A stretch of 64,000 nt of DNA from Phytophthora colocasiae (GCA_018806915.1 JAGKQI010000083.1:744001-808000), one strand, 5' to 3'; positions 42,035 through 54,070 are shown, counted from the stretch's first letter. A program made the numbers and translations. Notes: a model not told the origin generated them from the sequence alone.

Positions 42035-43110
42035 TTGCCGTTATTCTTGACCTTCATCGATGACTTTTCTCGATTCATGTACACTTATGTAATTAAGAAC
42101 CGTAGCGAGTTGTACGACAGCTACGAAGACTTCAGGAAGAAAGCCCTGAACATCTTTAGACAAGATATCTCTGTCATTGAGTACACGTTCAGTGCTGAAG
42201 ACGATAAGTCTCACGAAATTTCGAGATTCAACGTCTCCAAGCAGACAATGCGAAAGGGTACGAGAAGCTGTGTCGAATCATCTTTAAAAAGTATGGGACT
42301 CATGCACAATTCACCAACGCGTACACTCCTCAGCAGAATGGAGTTGCAGAACGCCGCATGCGTACTATTATGGACCGTGTCCGAGCCCTTCTACTGGACG
42401 GCAAACTTCCCAAGCTATTGTGGGCCAAATGTGTCTGTCACGTGACAGCTCTCATCACCATGACACCTAGCTCTAAGACGGATGGTCGAACCCCGTACGA
42501 GCTTTGGTACAACCGAATCCCATCGATGCAATACATCAAAGTCTTTGGATGTAGTGGATATGCCCACATCACGGAGCAATACCAAGACGAACTCGACGCT
42601 AGTTCCTGTTTGTGCATGTATCTCGGTGTACCTGACCACAAGAAAGGATATCGTCTGATGGACATAAACGCACGTGGTGTCGATTTTAAAGAGGACGAAT
42701 TTCCCTCTCTCACAGGCCTGACGTCTACACCGGAGCCCACCCAACCCACCAACAGGCAGCAACTTGCTGCCGAACCTGCATCTGTACCTGCGTCACCTGC
42801 ACCTGCTTTTATAGCGCAAGAGCCTGAAACTGAACCTGCATCAGAACCAGTGACGACACCATTACCCACTTCAGGTCCTGCAACGGAAACCGTACCAGGT
42901 ACAGCCAACATACAGGTACTGCCCTCTTTGAGGGAGGCTATTGATCGAACAGCCATCCATTACTCATTTAGAACGGAGACTGACTCTGAACCTCCGCACA
43001 CTTCAGCTCCTAAGCGACCCCGCCTCACTGCAGAAGCCACTGAGAAATGCCTCAACTCTGAGAAGGCCTGTGTCGTAACCCTCAACTCTGAGGAAGACAT
43101 CCACGAATAG
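42035..43110 (+). pseudogene. Copia copy 1 integrase region
   Basis: The integrase core starts with LTFIDDFSRFMYTYVIKNRS (first catalytic Asp), then shifts frame in a degenerate stretch at about 42180-42290. It recovers with TPQQNGVAERRMRTIM, whose Glu completes the catalytic triad, and continues with LLLDGKLPKLLWAKCV, TPYELWYNRIPSM and the C-terminal VFGCSGYAHI. The following linker is a Pro/Glu/Ala-rich repeat tract (TEPASEPVTTPLP type). The middle catalytic Asp region is damaged in both copies. Confidence 0.85.
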
Positions 43111-43155
43111 GAGCAACGTCAGTATTTACTATACACATTACTAGCCATTCGGTAT

Positions 43156-44608
43156 GTGCCAGAGCCCACTACGTATCGGGAAGCAATGAAGTCTTCCCAC
43201 GCTAACCAGTGGTATTCAGCAGCTAAACCGGAATACAAGCCCCTCATGGACAATAACACTTGGATGTTGGTAACCCCTCCTAAAGGGAGGAAGATTTTGA
43301 GTAGCCGATGGGTCTTCGTAGTGAAGTATACCGGCACTGGTGAAATTGATCGCTTTAAAGTGCGTCTGGTGATCAAAGGTTTCCTACAGGAATTTGGCAT
43401 CGACTACAATGAGATTTTTTCTCCTGTGGAGGTACTCAGACTACTTCTCACTGTTGCAGCTCTTCTCGACCTTGAAGTCCACCAAATGGATGTCAAAACA
43501 GCATTCCTTAATGACTATTTGGAAGAAGAGATCAACATGGCTCAACCGGAAGGTTTCAAAATCCCGGGCAAGGAGCATCTAGTGTGCAAACTTCTTAAGA
43601 GCTTATACGGGTTAAAACAAGCACCCCGTGTCTGGTACCAAACCTTGTCTGGCTTTCTACAGAGCCCTGGGTTTCTGAAACTCATTAAAGATCGATGTGT
43701 CTTTCGACGCACAGTTGAGAACGTCACTTGTTATATTGCAGTGTACGTCGACGACTTACTGATCATTGCTCCTACACCAGCACTCGTCAGTGAGCTGAAA
43801 TCAGCCCTGAAACAACGATTCTCCATGTCAGATTTAGGGGAGGTGAAGTACTTACTCGACTGGTCTATTCAACGTGACCGAAAGAACCGAACGATGTTTA
43901 TCCACCAACACAAGTACGCTACGAAGGTCATTGACCGTTTCAGCGACTACATTCCGTACCCTATAGCAACACCAGCAGAACGGAATGCCAACCTCTCCGT
44001 AAGCGGCCAGCCTAGCAGTGAACAAGAGAAAGATGTGATGAAATCAATTCCGTATCGCCAAGCAGTAGGCAGTGTCATGTATATAATGGTTGGGACACGA
44101 CCCGACATGGCATTCTAAATGCGTGAGGTCAGTCAATTCCTAGCCAATCCAGGCATGGAACACTGGAAAGCAGTCATTCGTGGACTAAACTGTCTGCCAG
44201 GAACGAAAGAATATAGTCTCCTTCTGGGAGGCTCGTCCGACGTTACCTCGGAGAGCCTAGCCGACTAGCTACTTGCCTACAGTGACTCGACTATGCTAAC
44301 TGCCCCGACACGAGACGCTCCGTCGGTGGATATGTGACTATGCTCGCAAGCAGTCCAATCTCATGGCTCTCCCGCAGCACCACACTGTGGCTCTCTCAAC
44401 TACAAAGGCAGAATATATCGCCCTGTGTCACTGCATGCAAGAGATAATTTTTCTCAAACTTCTCCTTGAAGAACTTGGCTTTGCTACAACGCGGGCTAAT
44501 ATTATATATGAGGACAACCAAAGCTGCATCAAAATCTGCTACAATCCCGAACTTCACGGACGATCAAAGCATATACGCGTACGATATTGTTTTGTGCAAA
44601 AAAGGTAG
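43156..44608 (+). pseudogene. Copia copy 1 reverse transcriptase and RNase H
   Basis: Open from about 43111 to the stop at 44118: RWVFVVKYTGTGEIDRFKVR, HQMDVKTAFLNDYLEEEI, PEGFKIPGKEHLVCKLLKSL, YGLKQAPRVWYQ and the catalytic YVDDLL near 43744. Relative to copy 2 a 9-bp piece (the IRM codons) is missing near 43428, in frame. After the stop, RNase H remnants appear at about 44360-44608 (VALSTTKAEYIALCHC, EDNQSCIKI, SKHIRVRYCF), matching the usual STAEAEY and KHID motifs in altered form. Confidence 0.9.
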
Positions 44609-45104
44609 AGGCATGAATTCAACGTCACCTACTGCAATACGAAAGAGATGATAGCTGACATCTTCACTAAAGCTTTAGACAAGCACCAGTTCAGAGAACT
44701 AAGGGCCCAGCTCAGGATAAAACCCCTGAAAGCCGAATCCGGCCACTCAGTTTAGAAATACGCTGATAATACAACTGCATGAAGCGTGCCTATCTCCTGC
44801 GTTCTTTTTAGTTTTTTTTTTCCACTGGGTTTTTTATTTTTGTTCGCTCAAGGTTTTCCCTCGTTGAGATTTCCCTGGTCAAGTACCGAATCATCTAGGG
44901 ACATGAGTTTATATACAACAATCCATGCACAAAAGACAAATTTGCTGGGAAGGTCCATTATCGGTTAGGCAAACCCGCGGAAATCCTACCGACTCCTATC
45001 ATCTACTTAAAGATGATGAACGGACGAATAAATGCATAAAGGTTGATCCAACCCCTTGCGGACAAGATCGGCTTACCTTGTTCGCCATTCTTGTCGTAGA
45101 CGAG

Positions 45105-45830
45105 TCACTTGTTTCCTTGGACAGTAAGCACTGCAGCATGCCTGACGTGGCTATGGTTGTAGGCAGCAACGATGTAGACTCCATCTCCGAGCGTTGTCTC
45201 CCTCATCACACGAGCTCCGCGGCGGGCTGGCGTCATGTAGTTGGTTTTGACGAATGCGTTGTAGCTGATGTTGCGACCAGCATCTCGCAGGCGAATCATG
45301 AAGTCCCGCACGTCGACCCACGTTGCTCCTTCTCGAAAGGTCTTGATTGTACAGCACGAGTCTGTCTTCGACGAACTGCTCAATATCTTGCTGAGTGACG
45401 AGATCTGGGCGATCCAACAGCTCCGCTGCACGCTTCAATGCATTGAAAACGCACAGATTGTCCTCATCTGCGCCTAGAAGCCCCATACCAACTTGCTCGG
45501 TTCGCCAGAAATCCTCGAACACGGGCACATCTGACGCCTTCCAACGATCGACAACTGCCATTTCATCCGAAAAGTCGTCTTCTCTAAGCTTAACAGCTGG
45601 TTCCCATGTCCGTAGGTAGAGCTTCGGTCTGGATGCACCCAGAGAACACGGTACTCCATGGCCAACGTTCCTTCACGCCGATCATTAATATAGGCCACCT
45701 CCCAGACCTCGACTGTGGTTGCAAACCGGCGGTCCACTGAAATATCCCGACCCCTATAATATTCACCATATATTTCGTAATATAACTGGTCGGGGGTTGT
45801 TGTCTCGTCAGCAACGATAGTAGTTCGTTT
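45105..45830 (-). pseudogene. Chromodomain-like plus cysteine-peptidase-like element protein, broken
   Basis: Minus-strand coding remnant. About 45830-45600 reads TPDQLYYEIYGEYYRGRDIS, VEVWEVAYINDRREG, EYRVLWVHPD and WEPAVKLREDD, resembling a chromodomain (strand, aromatic residues, Trp-Glu-Pro). About 45560-45350 reads EDFWRTEQVGMGLLGADEDN then LCVFNALKRAAELL and QDIEQFVEDRLVLYNQ; after one frame change, 45400-45105 reads WVDVRDFMIRLRDAG, GDGVYIVAAYNHSHVRHAAV. The Cys in DNLCVFNAL and the His in VRHAAVL are placed like the nucleophile and base of a papain/OTU-type peptidase. Chromodomains occur at the end of some LTR-element integrases, so this is probably a retroelement remnant. The peptidase assignment is inference. 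Confidence 0.5.
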
Positions 45831-45927
45831 AGTGGCAGTCAGTGTGTGTGTCTACTGACAGTCGGTGTTTGTGTAGTGGCAGTAGACGGCTGGTCGGGAG
45901 CAACAGTCAGATTTTCGGTGGACGTAG

Positions 45928-46290
45928 TCACCAGTTCATCGGCTCAGCTGCTTGAACTGCATCCATAGCCTCGACGATTGCATCGTCAACGAAGCAGCGT
46001 ACACGAGCACACTTGCAGCGTGTGCACCGCGAGCGAGTGGCGTTGGTAAATTTGCAAAAGCGACAAACCCAGTGCCCGCTCTTCGCCTTTCTGGCTCGAT
46101 TGTCACTAACAGATACCGTTTTAGTGACATTAGGGAGCGGCGAAGCCACCGCAGGGGTCGTGGCTCGACCCCTGAGCGCACACTTCCGTCCCGCTCCCCG
46201 TGGCTTCTGCTGTCGTGCAAGGTGGGTTCTCTGGCACCGTTTCGCCACTGTCTGTGGCCGCAGTCGCAGGTCGAGCGGCAGCCCTAGCAA
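45928..46290 (-). CDS. Possible small protein with RanBP2-type zinc finger
   Basis: 120 codons from an ATG at 46290. The N-terminal half is basic and unremarkable. The C-terminal half holds WVCRFCKFTNATRSRCTRC, which fits the RanBP2-type zinc finger (W-x-C-x2-C-x3-N-x5-C-x2-C, one residue shorter than usual between Asn and Cys), followed by KCARVRCF and an acidic tail. Such fingers bind single-stranded RNA or ubiquitin. It lies just upstream, on the same strand, of the chromodomain-like remnant and may belong to the same mobile element. No other homology is visible. Confidence 0.4.
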   Translation of the reverse strand: MLGLPLDLRLRPQTVAKRCQRTHLARQQKPRGAGRKCALRGRATTPAVASPLPNVTKTVSVSDNRARKAKSGHWVCRFCKFTNATRSRCTRCKCARVRCFVDDAIVEAMDAVQAAEPMNW

Positions 46291-47712
46291 TTTTAGCAGC
46301 TCGAATTTGCTTGGCTGTCCTCTTCCTTCTGGTCTTCCCTATTTAGATGGGAGCTGAGCTATGTAGCACAGCATCCCTCTACACACCTGTCTTCCAGAGA
46401 CGAGCCATGGCTTGCCCACGTGACCTCCGTTCGCAAAGCAGCAGCACTGAATGCGCCAATGGAGAGTCAGCATCGTGTGCTTCCTTAGCTGCAACTGTAA
46501 GACTGTCCACTAAACTAGGTGAGCATCCGCGGGCGGTTGCTTTAGGGGCGACTGCCCAAAATTGTGTGTATACACTATTCTGGGGCGACGCCCTCTCGAA
46601 AAGCTTTTGATTGACTCAACTCATGGCTAAGATGAAGTCAACCACGGGAAGCGGGAGCAAGAAGAGGGCCATCAAAGGTGCCGTGCACGCGTAGTAAATG
46701 TGGGGAGCTGCACATTGGTAAGTGTCCGCTGACTCAATCATTCTTGCTTTACGTGTTCAATCAGAAGACGGCATGTTTATTACACAAGAAGAAGACCAGG
46801 TTAGATGTTCCATTTAATGCCTAACCGTGCAATATACGCTCCCTACTCAGCTCGTCACGACAACGATGCTAGACACCAAGATTCGGCGGCTGCAAAAAAG
46901 CTTCCGCCCACGACAACAACAGCAACGACAGCTGATGCTGAGAAGCGCCAGGCGGTGTACGCTCGGGCCGCTCATGCCCGAACAGCAAAGGCGAAAAGAA
47001 CTACTCATCGTACGTGCTGCCTGTATTTGAGCACTGGACATTAGCTTTATAACTGAGTTGTCGCTTTGTACAGGTCACGAAGTCCGTCGTCAAAGAGTGA
47101 TTCAGGCAGGGCATGCCCGCTTGTTCAAAGCAGCAAAGCGTCGTCGCGAAATTTAAGCCGCAATGGAAGCTGTAGAGTACGTATTGTGGTTATTTCAGTG
47201 TGTGTCGATAACAATTGGTATGCGTGTTGGAAACTAACGTGTATTTTGTATTACCAACGCCCAGAGAAAACAACAAAAACTTGACGTTGTAAGCAAGCAT
47301 GTTTTTTGTTGCGCCTCGCATACTTCCCGGGCTGCCAAACCTAAGTGTTCCTCATAAGAGCGATAACAGAGCGTCAACATATTATTTTTAGATGAGACCG
47401 ACACGCGTTCCTTTTTATTGGTTTAATGACACCCGAAGAGATTGTTGTCCCTAGCTTGATAAGTTGCACTCGGTAAGGGCCTCTGTTGACAAATTTACCT
47501 GCGCAAGCACGCTGTCGCATCGCCCTGACGGCTTGGACCGATGAACGCCGCAGATTTCTTCACATTTTGAAGACCAGTGGCCTTAGGCCACAAACACTGG
47601 AATAATCGGGAGGCGCCGCTAGAGGCAGGCTGGCCAGCGTTTTGTGGTGGCTTGACGTCGTGATCGCATCCGCGTATTAGTGGACGACCAACCGCTACTA
47701 ACTTCAGCAGAT
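46291..47712. other. Accessory spacer between element remnants
   Basis: Contains one possible small spliced gene (next entry) and, at about 46675-46725 on the plus strand, a zinc-knuckle-like string in one frame (KCGELHIGKC). The rest (46300-46640 and 47160-47712) shows no supported gene. It should include the 3' terminus of the Helitron, which I could not identify. Confidence 0.4.
46817..47156 (+). CDS. Possible small basic protein, two exons
   Basis: Exons 46817-47009 and 47074-47156 joined across a 64-nt intron with the donor GTACGT and acceptor TACAG typical of this window, phase 1, would give 91 residues. The product is rich in Ala, Arg and Lys (AEKRQAVYARAAHARTAKAK, then RRQRVIQAGHARLFKAAKRR) and could be a nucleic-acid-binding tail or a fragment of a longer gene. 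A second in-frame ATG lies 12 bases upstream. No family recognised; the splice signals are the main evidence, and chance is possible. Confidence 0.3.
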
Positions 47713-49485
47713 CTAACGAGGCTGTTGCTGCTGATTGTGCTGTAGAGCTAGTAATTTCATTGAAGCCACCACATCTACCGCCGCAGTTGTAGTTTCCTCG
47801 ACAGCTCTGTGTATCCGCTCCTCTTCAGCAGAAAATGCATCATACTGCGCGCGGGAGGTGGAGACGTTAGCTAACGAGAGAGGTGATGTCAAGGCGATAT
47901 CATCACGACAGCGGATCCGGGATAACGCCACGTACGCAAAAGCTGTACTAGGAACAGATGACGAATGGAACACAATTTTATCGCAGGTAAGACCTAGTAC
48001 CTTGTGAACGGTAATTGCGTAAGCTAGACGCATCGGCACTCCCTCACGAAAAACGCTGAGATCACTAGTTGTTTTGCTCCAGCTAAGTTTTCTAGGAAGA
48101 ACTGGCACAATATTTGGTACACCAGGTAGAAACGAAGGGCCAATGTACATGTCCGTGATCTGTACAAGTACGATAGGTAAGTCCGAGCCCGTGCAGAAAA
48201 TAAAGTCGTAAATTACGGCGTTTGTTCCATTGCACAAGCCTGCTGACTGTTCCATGTTGTACGTCAGAGTCACGGGTGCGCCGACAGCCAACTTAATTTG
48301 AGTCCCAACCACTCTATCTCGGTTTGAATTTGCTACTTCAGCGTCATCTAGCAGTGCCTGAACAGACTCGGCCGGAATATCTCGCTGTTTTGCCAGTCGC
48401 TTCAACTGGACCGAGTGCTTCGAGCGAATGGGCTTCTTGGCGCTGCCATCACCGTTGGCACGCTGCATCTGGTAAATCTTCTTCTCCTGCTCCTCGGCCG
48501 GGTCCATGTCAACACGACCGATGGTGTTCGGGTCGAGCGTGATCATCTCCGGACGAATCTTCTCCAGCAACGAGCGCACTTCCGACTCATCGCGTTGCTT
48601 GTGGTTCTCGTACGGGTTAGCTGCTGGGATTGGCCGCGGCAACATCGGCATTCATATAGGCGATATGTTTTGCTGCCGGAGCCCAATCTGGCATTGTTCG
48701 AGGGCTAAAGCTTCTAGTGTTAAAAATTCAATGTCTTCTTTTGTTACACACTTCCGCCGCAGACGACTGAGAGCAGCAAACCACTCCGGGTCAGCCTTTC
48801 CCCGATTTTGGTTGGTCAAGCAGCATATGTGTTGAATTCCTTGCCACAATTCGCGACCTAGCTGCTGCACGGGATTGTTGATTTTAGCTAGGAGGGTGGA
48901 AAGCGAGTAAGGGATCACAGGATCCAGTTGCGCTAAGTCTCCAGTAAAAATTACGTCTCGACCGCCAAATGGTAAGTGTCTGCACTTCGGCCAAATCTCC
49001 CTCATTCTCTGCTCTATCCAATGCAGCATTCCGCAAGAGATAACACTAAATTCGTCTATAACGACTAGGTGCACCTCTTGATATTGCTCCTGTAGCCGCT
49101 TTAGAGTCGCAGCTCCTCCTTTTAGGGTTGTCAGCGGCTTGTACGGGATCATAAAAGCGCTTCGAGAATACGAAGGGAACTCGAAAGCAGAGCAAATGGT
49201 ACGGCCTTTAATATTGAAAGCAGCCGTTCCTTGGTGAGCTAAGAGCATAACACGTCTTGAAGTACGACGCGTTGCGTGGTATTCACCAAACACAGTGTGC
49301 ACATCCTTAACTATGTGGTTAATCAGCCAGCTTTTTCCAGACCCACCCTCTCCGTGTATGATTATGGACAGCGGTGTACATTCCAAATTGCTTCTTACAG
49401 CGGCATATCGCTTGCGTGACTGCCGCATTGCCAGCGCAAACGGGATCCACTGCGACTCGTCCATGATGTCCAGTGTAGTGTTCAC
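47713..49485 (-). pseudogene. Helitron PIF1-like helicase region
   Basis: Two open pieces, 49485-48652 and 48651-47713, together cover a PIF1-type superfamily 1B helicase. Walker A is GEGGSGKSWLI (about 49360), LLAHQGTAAFNIKGRTI is motif Ia-like, Walker B is VVIDEFSVI (about 49055), and GDLAQLDPV is motif III. The second piece carries the C-terminal core (GAPVTLTYNMEQSAGLCNGT, AYAITVHKVLGLTCDKIVF, TAFAYVALSRIR). A stop or frame change at their junction breaks the protein. It would unwind DNA during rolling-circle transposition. Confidence 0.88.
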
Positions 49486-50045
49486 ATCAGTGGTAGAGAT
49501 AGGGTATTTGTATTTGCTACCTTGTCTTTCTTGGACGTGACTCGTATTGCTGTTGCTGTTTATCTTGAGCTCGCGTTGAAGTTTTATCCAGGGCTTGACG
49601 TGCTTTTTGATGAATTCACGTGCTCGTTCGACATCGGATGCAGTGTACTTATGTTTTGATTACCACGACGTATTCAAGGTGACAGGACGCTCGTCTGATG
49701 TTTTCGTAGGCACTAGCATCGAAACATCGTCGAGTGATGGCTCAGGAAATACGTATTGAGAAGCAGGCAACGTCGTCGCTGCTCCATGGGGTCTGAATCC
49801 TTTTAGAATCTCTATATTCTCGTGGCGAGAGATTGCTAATTCGGACTCCTCTCTTAGCTCACCCCGTAATGCGCTTTCCTGTTCAATAGCAAACTGCTGA
49901 ATACAATCTTCATCGCTTTCAGGCAGATCTGACAAAGATCGCCACGGCTTGTGCAAAAATAACTCAGCAAAGCAAAAGTGAGGGTTGCTCGCGCCCGGCG
50001 CTAACCATGGAGTTCAACGCACCACATGTGGCATTGAGCGAAGCT

Positions 50046-53028
50046 TTATGTATCCTTTTGACTCCAGTAGTCAGAATTTGCTTCGGAAGAACTAATCCTA
50101 TCAACTAATTCATATTCCTCCACGAACGTCGCAAGTGTCGTGTCATTGAATACAGAATCTCGCGGTCGCGCCATGTACGCAGCTTCTACCTTTTCGATAC
50201 GCGGTCCATTCTCACGCCAGCAGTCAACGTCCAGCTCCCAGTCGGACGGTTCGACTCGATAATACCTTAGCTCATGCCTCATAACTTTTACTCGAGTAAC
50301 CTGTCTTGACTTACTGTGCAGTGGCAGCTCTCTTAGCAGAATATAGTAGGCCTCTTGTGCGCTAATTTCCCTTATTGACAGCGTCGCATTTGCAACCCGC
50401 TTTAGTATAGCATGATTCGGCAAATTGGGATCACACCGCTTTACAGCAGCACTGATAATTTTTTTGAATCTGATCGTGTCGGGTTCTGCCTTGCTAACAT
50501 AAGCTGCAGTATATTCAGCAGCTCCGTATGCGTTACCTATGAGCTGAATGTCCATGTTGGCACGCCAAATCGATAGAAGGGCGGGGCAATAGCTTTTAAT
50601 CGTGGCGCACTCTCGTTTTAAATTGACCTGAACTGCTGCAACACCATCTGCAGGTGTATCCACCTGAACATTGGTCCGACTTCTTAATTCCTTCAAATCT
50701 ACACACATTCCCAGATTTTCTACAAGCTGAAGTAGCCGAGCAGATATGCTGCTGAACACGCTGCACAATCCGAGATAAGTCACATTCCCACTTGGACGTT
50801 TTAGCGCTAGGAGATCTTGCTGACAGAATATCTAGATTCGCGCTTCTTTCCCGGATACAAGTTTCACATCTACACTTTTCAAGCTCATTTGGTGTTTTAG
50901 ATAGCACCGATATGATATTATCAACGTATGATGCCAATTTAACTCGGCCAAATTCAGTTCCAGATAACGAGAGCACATCTGGAGCATCTCGGATCCAAAG
51001 CAAGGCATGTGTATGGGGAGAGCCCCTCTGTTGAAATTCAACACGCCAAAAGAAATCAGTAATTTCTCCGAGCGGTTTAGCTTTTCCGCATAGAACATTG
51101 CTAAAAAAAATGATCTAAATCTTCTGTCAAAATGACGAGCAGCGATGTCTGGGTTTTCGTTTAAGTACCGTCGCCTCTCAGAACTGCTTAGTTGCCTAGC
51201 TTGCTCAAGTGTTAATGTGCTATCGCACGCCCGAAAAAAGTCTGACCAGATTGTATCGGCCGCACTTAAGGTTAAAAAAAAGTAGGCCACCCTGTAGGCA
51301 TAACACGACTCCCTAGCATGCTCATAAGATCGTCTCGCACATTGGCCCAGTAAAGCCCGCTACCACGAACACCTCGAAAGTAAGGTTTTAGAGATTCCAA
51401 CAATTGCATAGCGGCGTGAGTCTCGCAATTCAGCCCGTCAGAACAGCCTGCTATTGGCGTCTGACTTGGTGCTGCAGTATTTTCTTGAGGGGAGCCCACC
51501 CTCCGGACCAGACCATCTATTTGCCTGCGCTGAATCAAATTCAAGCAAAAAAACTTGAAGTTACCATAAATCATGCCATGATGTGGGCGCAGTATTCTGC
51601 CAATTTGTATTCATGGATCCGGCACTCCCCGGCCTCCAGCTCATGCAATCCTCCCTCTCCATTAGGAAAGAGTGTCGGAAAGCAGTTCTGCATCAGCATT
51701 TTAGTCGTGTATTCATTTATTAGATCCCATTTGCAATGTAACTCACCGGTGGGGTAAATTGTTTTTCCTGCTGCCGCATTCGCTGCATCTATAAGTTTCT
51801 CAACTTCGGTCTGCTGATCAGTCTCTGCCTCTAGTTCAAACGACTCTTCGCCACCAATAAACTTGTCCGCTGCAGCATTTGGATGCGGAAACGTTATTGG
51901 ATCAGTAGCTCCATCCTCACCCAATCCGGATATGTTAACGTTAGCCTTCCTACATGAATTCCTTCTCCTTCCGAGTCTGTCAAGACAATACTCGGTACAT
52001 CTGCATCAAGATCAACACTGGCGAGCTCTGCTAAATTTTCCTCGGAAATCGATCTGCGTACAGGGGATTGCTAACTATTAACCACTGCAATGCACTTCGT
52101 ACAACATCAGGTCGGACTTTGAAAAAAGCACCTTCTTGACTCGACTCAGTTCTAAGCAGAACCACACCACACTTTGACAGTGGTCGCGGTAATGAGGTTA
52201 CTACTTCCCGTACGTCATTCCAGTAGTTCACAGCATTCCCTCTTGTGAATTCCTGTTGGTCCTTGTAGAGATTCATGCACGTGGTAATGGACACACCGAG
52301 ACCAACCAAACGTACCTTCATTCGGTTGATTACAGCTAGTTCCGGCGGTATTGGTGCTATACGAAAGCCACTAGCACGGCAAAATTTAGGTATTTCATTT
52401 TTGGTCAGTGAGGTATTGCAGCGGCAGCAAATCCAGATAAAGCAGACACCGGTGCTGTCTGGCTCCGTGATCGCCTCCTCAATCGGCTCGCATTCTCCTC
52501 GCTCGTTTTTCAATGCAGAAAAATACTTTCCCGAAAGCTCGTAGCGTTTCTGCCATCCTCGTTGACTTGGATAACTCCCCGCAGCTCCCGCATATCCGAT
52601 AAAGCGGATCGTCAATGCTCTCGTAGAATACTACGCGTGGACAAATGAAGCACAAAAGCTCTAGTTAAGATTGCCACAAAACCTCGGTCACTCGAAGCCA
52701 GATTACCTTTCGCATCTGCATCAAGCTTCTCTTGTTGTGAATCTAGTTCTGCCTCTCTCTTTGTCTTTTTCGATCGCTCCGGAAAATTTTGAGCAGCTGC
52801 ATTGCGCTTCCTCGTGTCTTCGGCTCGCTGAATTCGCGCTGCTTGCTCGGCTAGCTCGATCGCTTCCATAGCTTCAGCTCGTCCACACTTTGTCTTCTTC
52901 CGACAGGATACTTTCACCTGTCGTACGGTCGCCTTTGCCACGCGGGCTGCTCGAGCCCTGGTAGCTGGTCTTTTCGACTTTGTCATCGTACACTTGAAGC
53001 AAATGTGCAAGTGACACGCTCTTGTCAA
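50046..53028 (-). pseudogene. Helitron Rep (HUH nuclease) region
   Basis: The N-terminal part is basic and coiled (about 53028-52612, AEAMEAIELAEQAARIQRAE). Then comes a cysteine-bearing segment (CCRCNTSLTKNEIPKFCRA) followed by PPELAVINRMKVRLVGLGVS, a domain regularly found in Helitron proteins. QNCFPTLFPNGEGGL (about 51680) and GWPTFF+LTLSAADTIW (about 51290-51240) match the Helitron-like N-terminal domain. SPHTHALLWIRDAP, near 51025-50985 across a frame change, contains the metal-binding His-x-His of the HUH nuclease. The C-terminal part (50783-50046) includes a segment with EYTAAYVSKAEPD, expected just before the helicase. Normally nicks and joins DNA strands; inactive here. Confidence 0.8.
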
Positions 53029-53584
53029 AAATCACCAGGCTGGAATAACGAAACCGAACGTGGCACAGAAGAAGAAGCCTTCTCCTATCTGTGAGGCGGT
53101 CTTTTCAATACGCCAGTACGCCAGTCTAATACCTTTCTATCACTTCAACTTCAATGGCCATACCACCCCTAACTTAGTGAAGCAATCCCGGCAAAATGTC
53201 ATAACTCTCACGACCCAACTAACAGCAGCCGCTACACATCATTTAGCGGCGACATAGACTTAAGGCATCAACAGGACACCTTCAAAGTAATATTGCAATC
53301 CTTCTAGCCCCTGCAGACCCTATCTGGTCTAAACGCACTCACTCAACCCTTCTCAATGAGAGATGAGAGTTTCATCTCGCCGTAGCTCCAATCACCACCG
53401 CACGTACGCCACACGGAATGCTATGGCTGAAAGCAGTGACCACTCGCTGCTGATTCCTTCCCTTCACCTTCACGTCTACCCTTCTGGCTGCACCGGCGAT
53501 CGATCAGATCGATTCGATCTACCGCGAATGTTTCACCATCCGCTTCAATGGGGAACGACGGCTGCCTACTTCACATCAGTGTCA

Positions 53585-54070
53585 GCCAACGGTCGGATAC
53601 GGGCTCATCACCACAACAGTATCGGGCTTGTCCTGTAGCTCTAATACCCGACACTTCAACCATCGTGCGTCAGCAGGCCCATACTGTCTGTACAGCTTGA
53701 CCCATGCGCCGACTTAGAACATGGCAGCTATCACCAATTTTCTGGCGCCTGCCCTCTAGCGTCGGCGTGGGGTTTGCAGGCCAAGCAAGCTGCTATCCAA
53801 CTTGCACTGCAATTGTTCTAACCATTGTGCGTCCCTTCTGGCCGAAACTACAACCAGCATGCGTGCATGCTTCGCATTCGACTGCGCTGCCTTCACTTCA
53901 TTCTAGATGCACTAAGCTGCTTCCAAGTACAGCCAGGCGCGCTAGTTACGTTTCGCATTCGTGATCGTCGCACTTCTTCGCGCAACCCACTATTCCAAAC
54001 GCTCTAGCCACTTCAGCGATCATCTAGCTGCGGTATGTTCTGTTGCCAGGCGCTTCAGCGAAGAATTCGC
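53585..54070. repeat. Diverged direct repeat, left copy
   Basis: Similar throughout its length to 55080-55560. Shared blocks include ACGGTCGGAT followed by CTCATCACC, TACAGCTTG..CCATGCGCC, CAAGTACAGCCAGGC and GATCATCTAGCTG, in the same order and spacing. No coding potential; family unknown. Confidence 0.7.

Larger units (their letters stand above)
39757..45054 (+). mobile_element. Ty1/Copia retrotransposon, copy 1 (defective)
   Basis: Order gag, protease, integrase, reverse transcriptase, RNase H, as in Copia elements. The left end (39757-39970) has LTR-like character with AATAAA near 39895, and a plausible primer-binding site overlaps the first codons (GGTTATGAGCCC, 39971-39982). No matching LTR is visible at the right end, although 44810-44880 (CACTGGGTTTTTTATTTTTG region) resembles Copia 3' leader/LTR sequence. 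Coding is interrupted by stops at 40335-40337 and 44116-44118 and by frameshifts. Copy 2 (58646-63896) shares the whole extent. Confidence 0.9.
47713..53028 (-). mobile_element. Autonomous Helitron, decayed
   Basis: Minus-strand order Rep (about 52615-50046) then PIF1-like helicase (49485-47713) is diagnostic of Helitrons, rolling-circle DNA transposons. The frame changes at several points (near 52612, 52030, 51573, 51280, 51000, 50600, 49570 and 48652), so the copy is inactive. The terminal TC and CTRR ends and the 3' hairpin could not be placed, so the given limits cover only the coding part. Confidence 0.85.
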
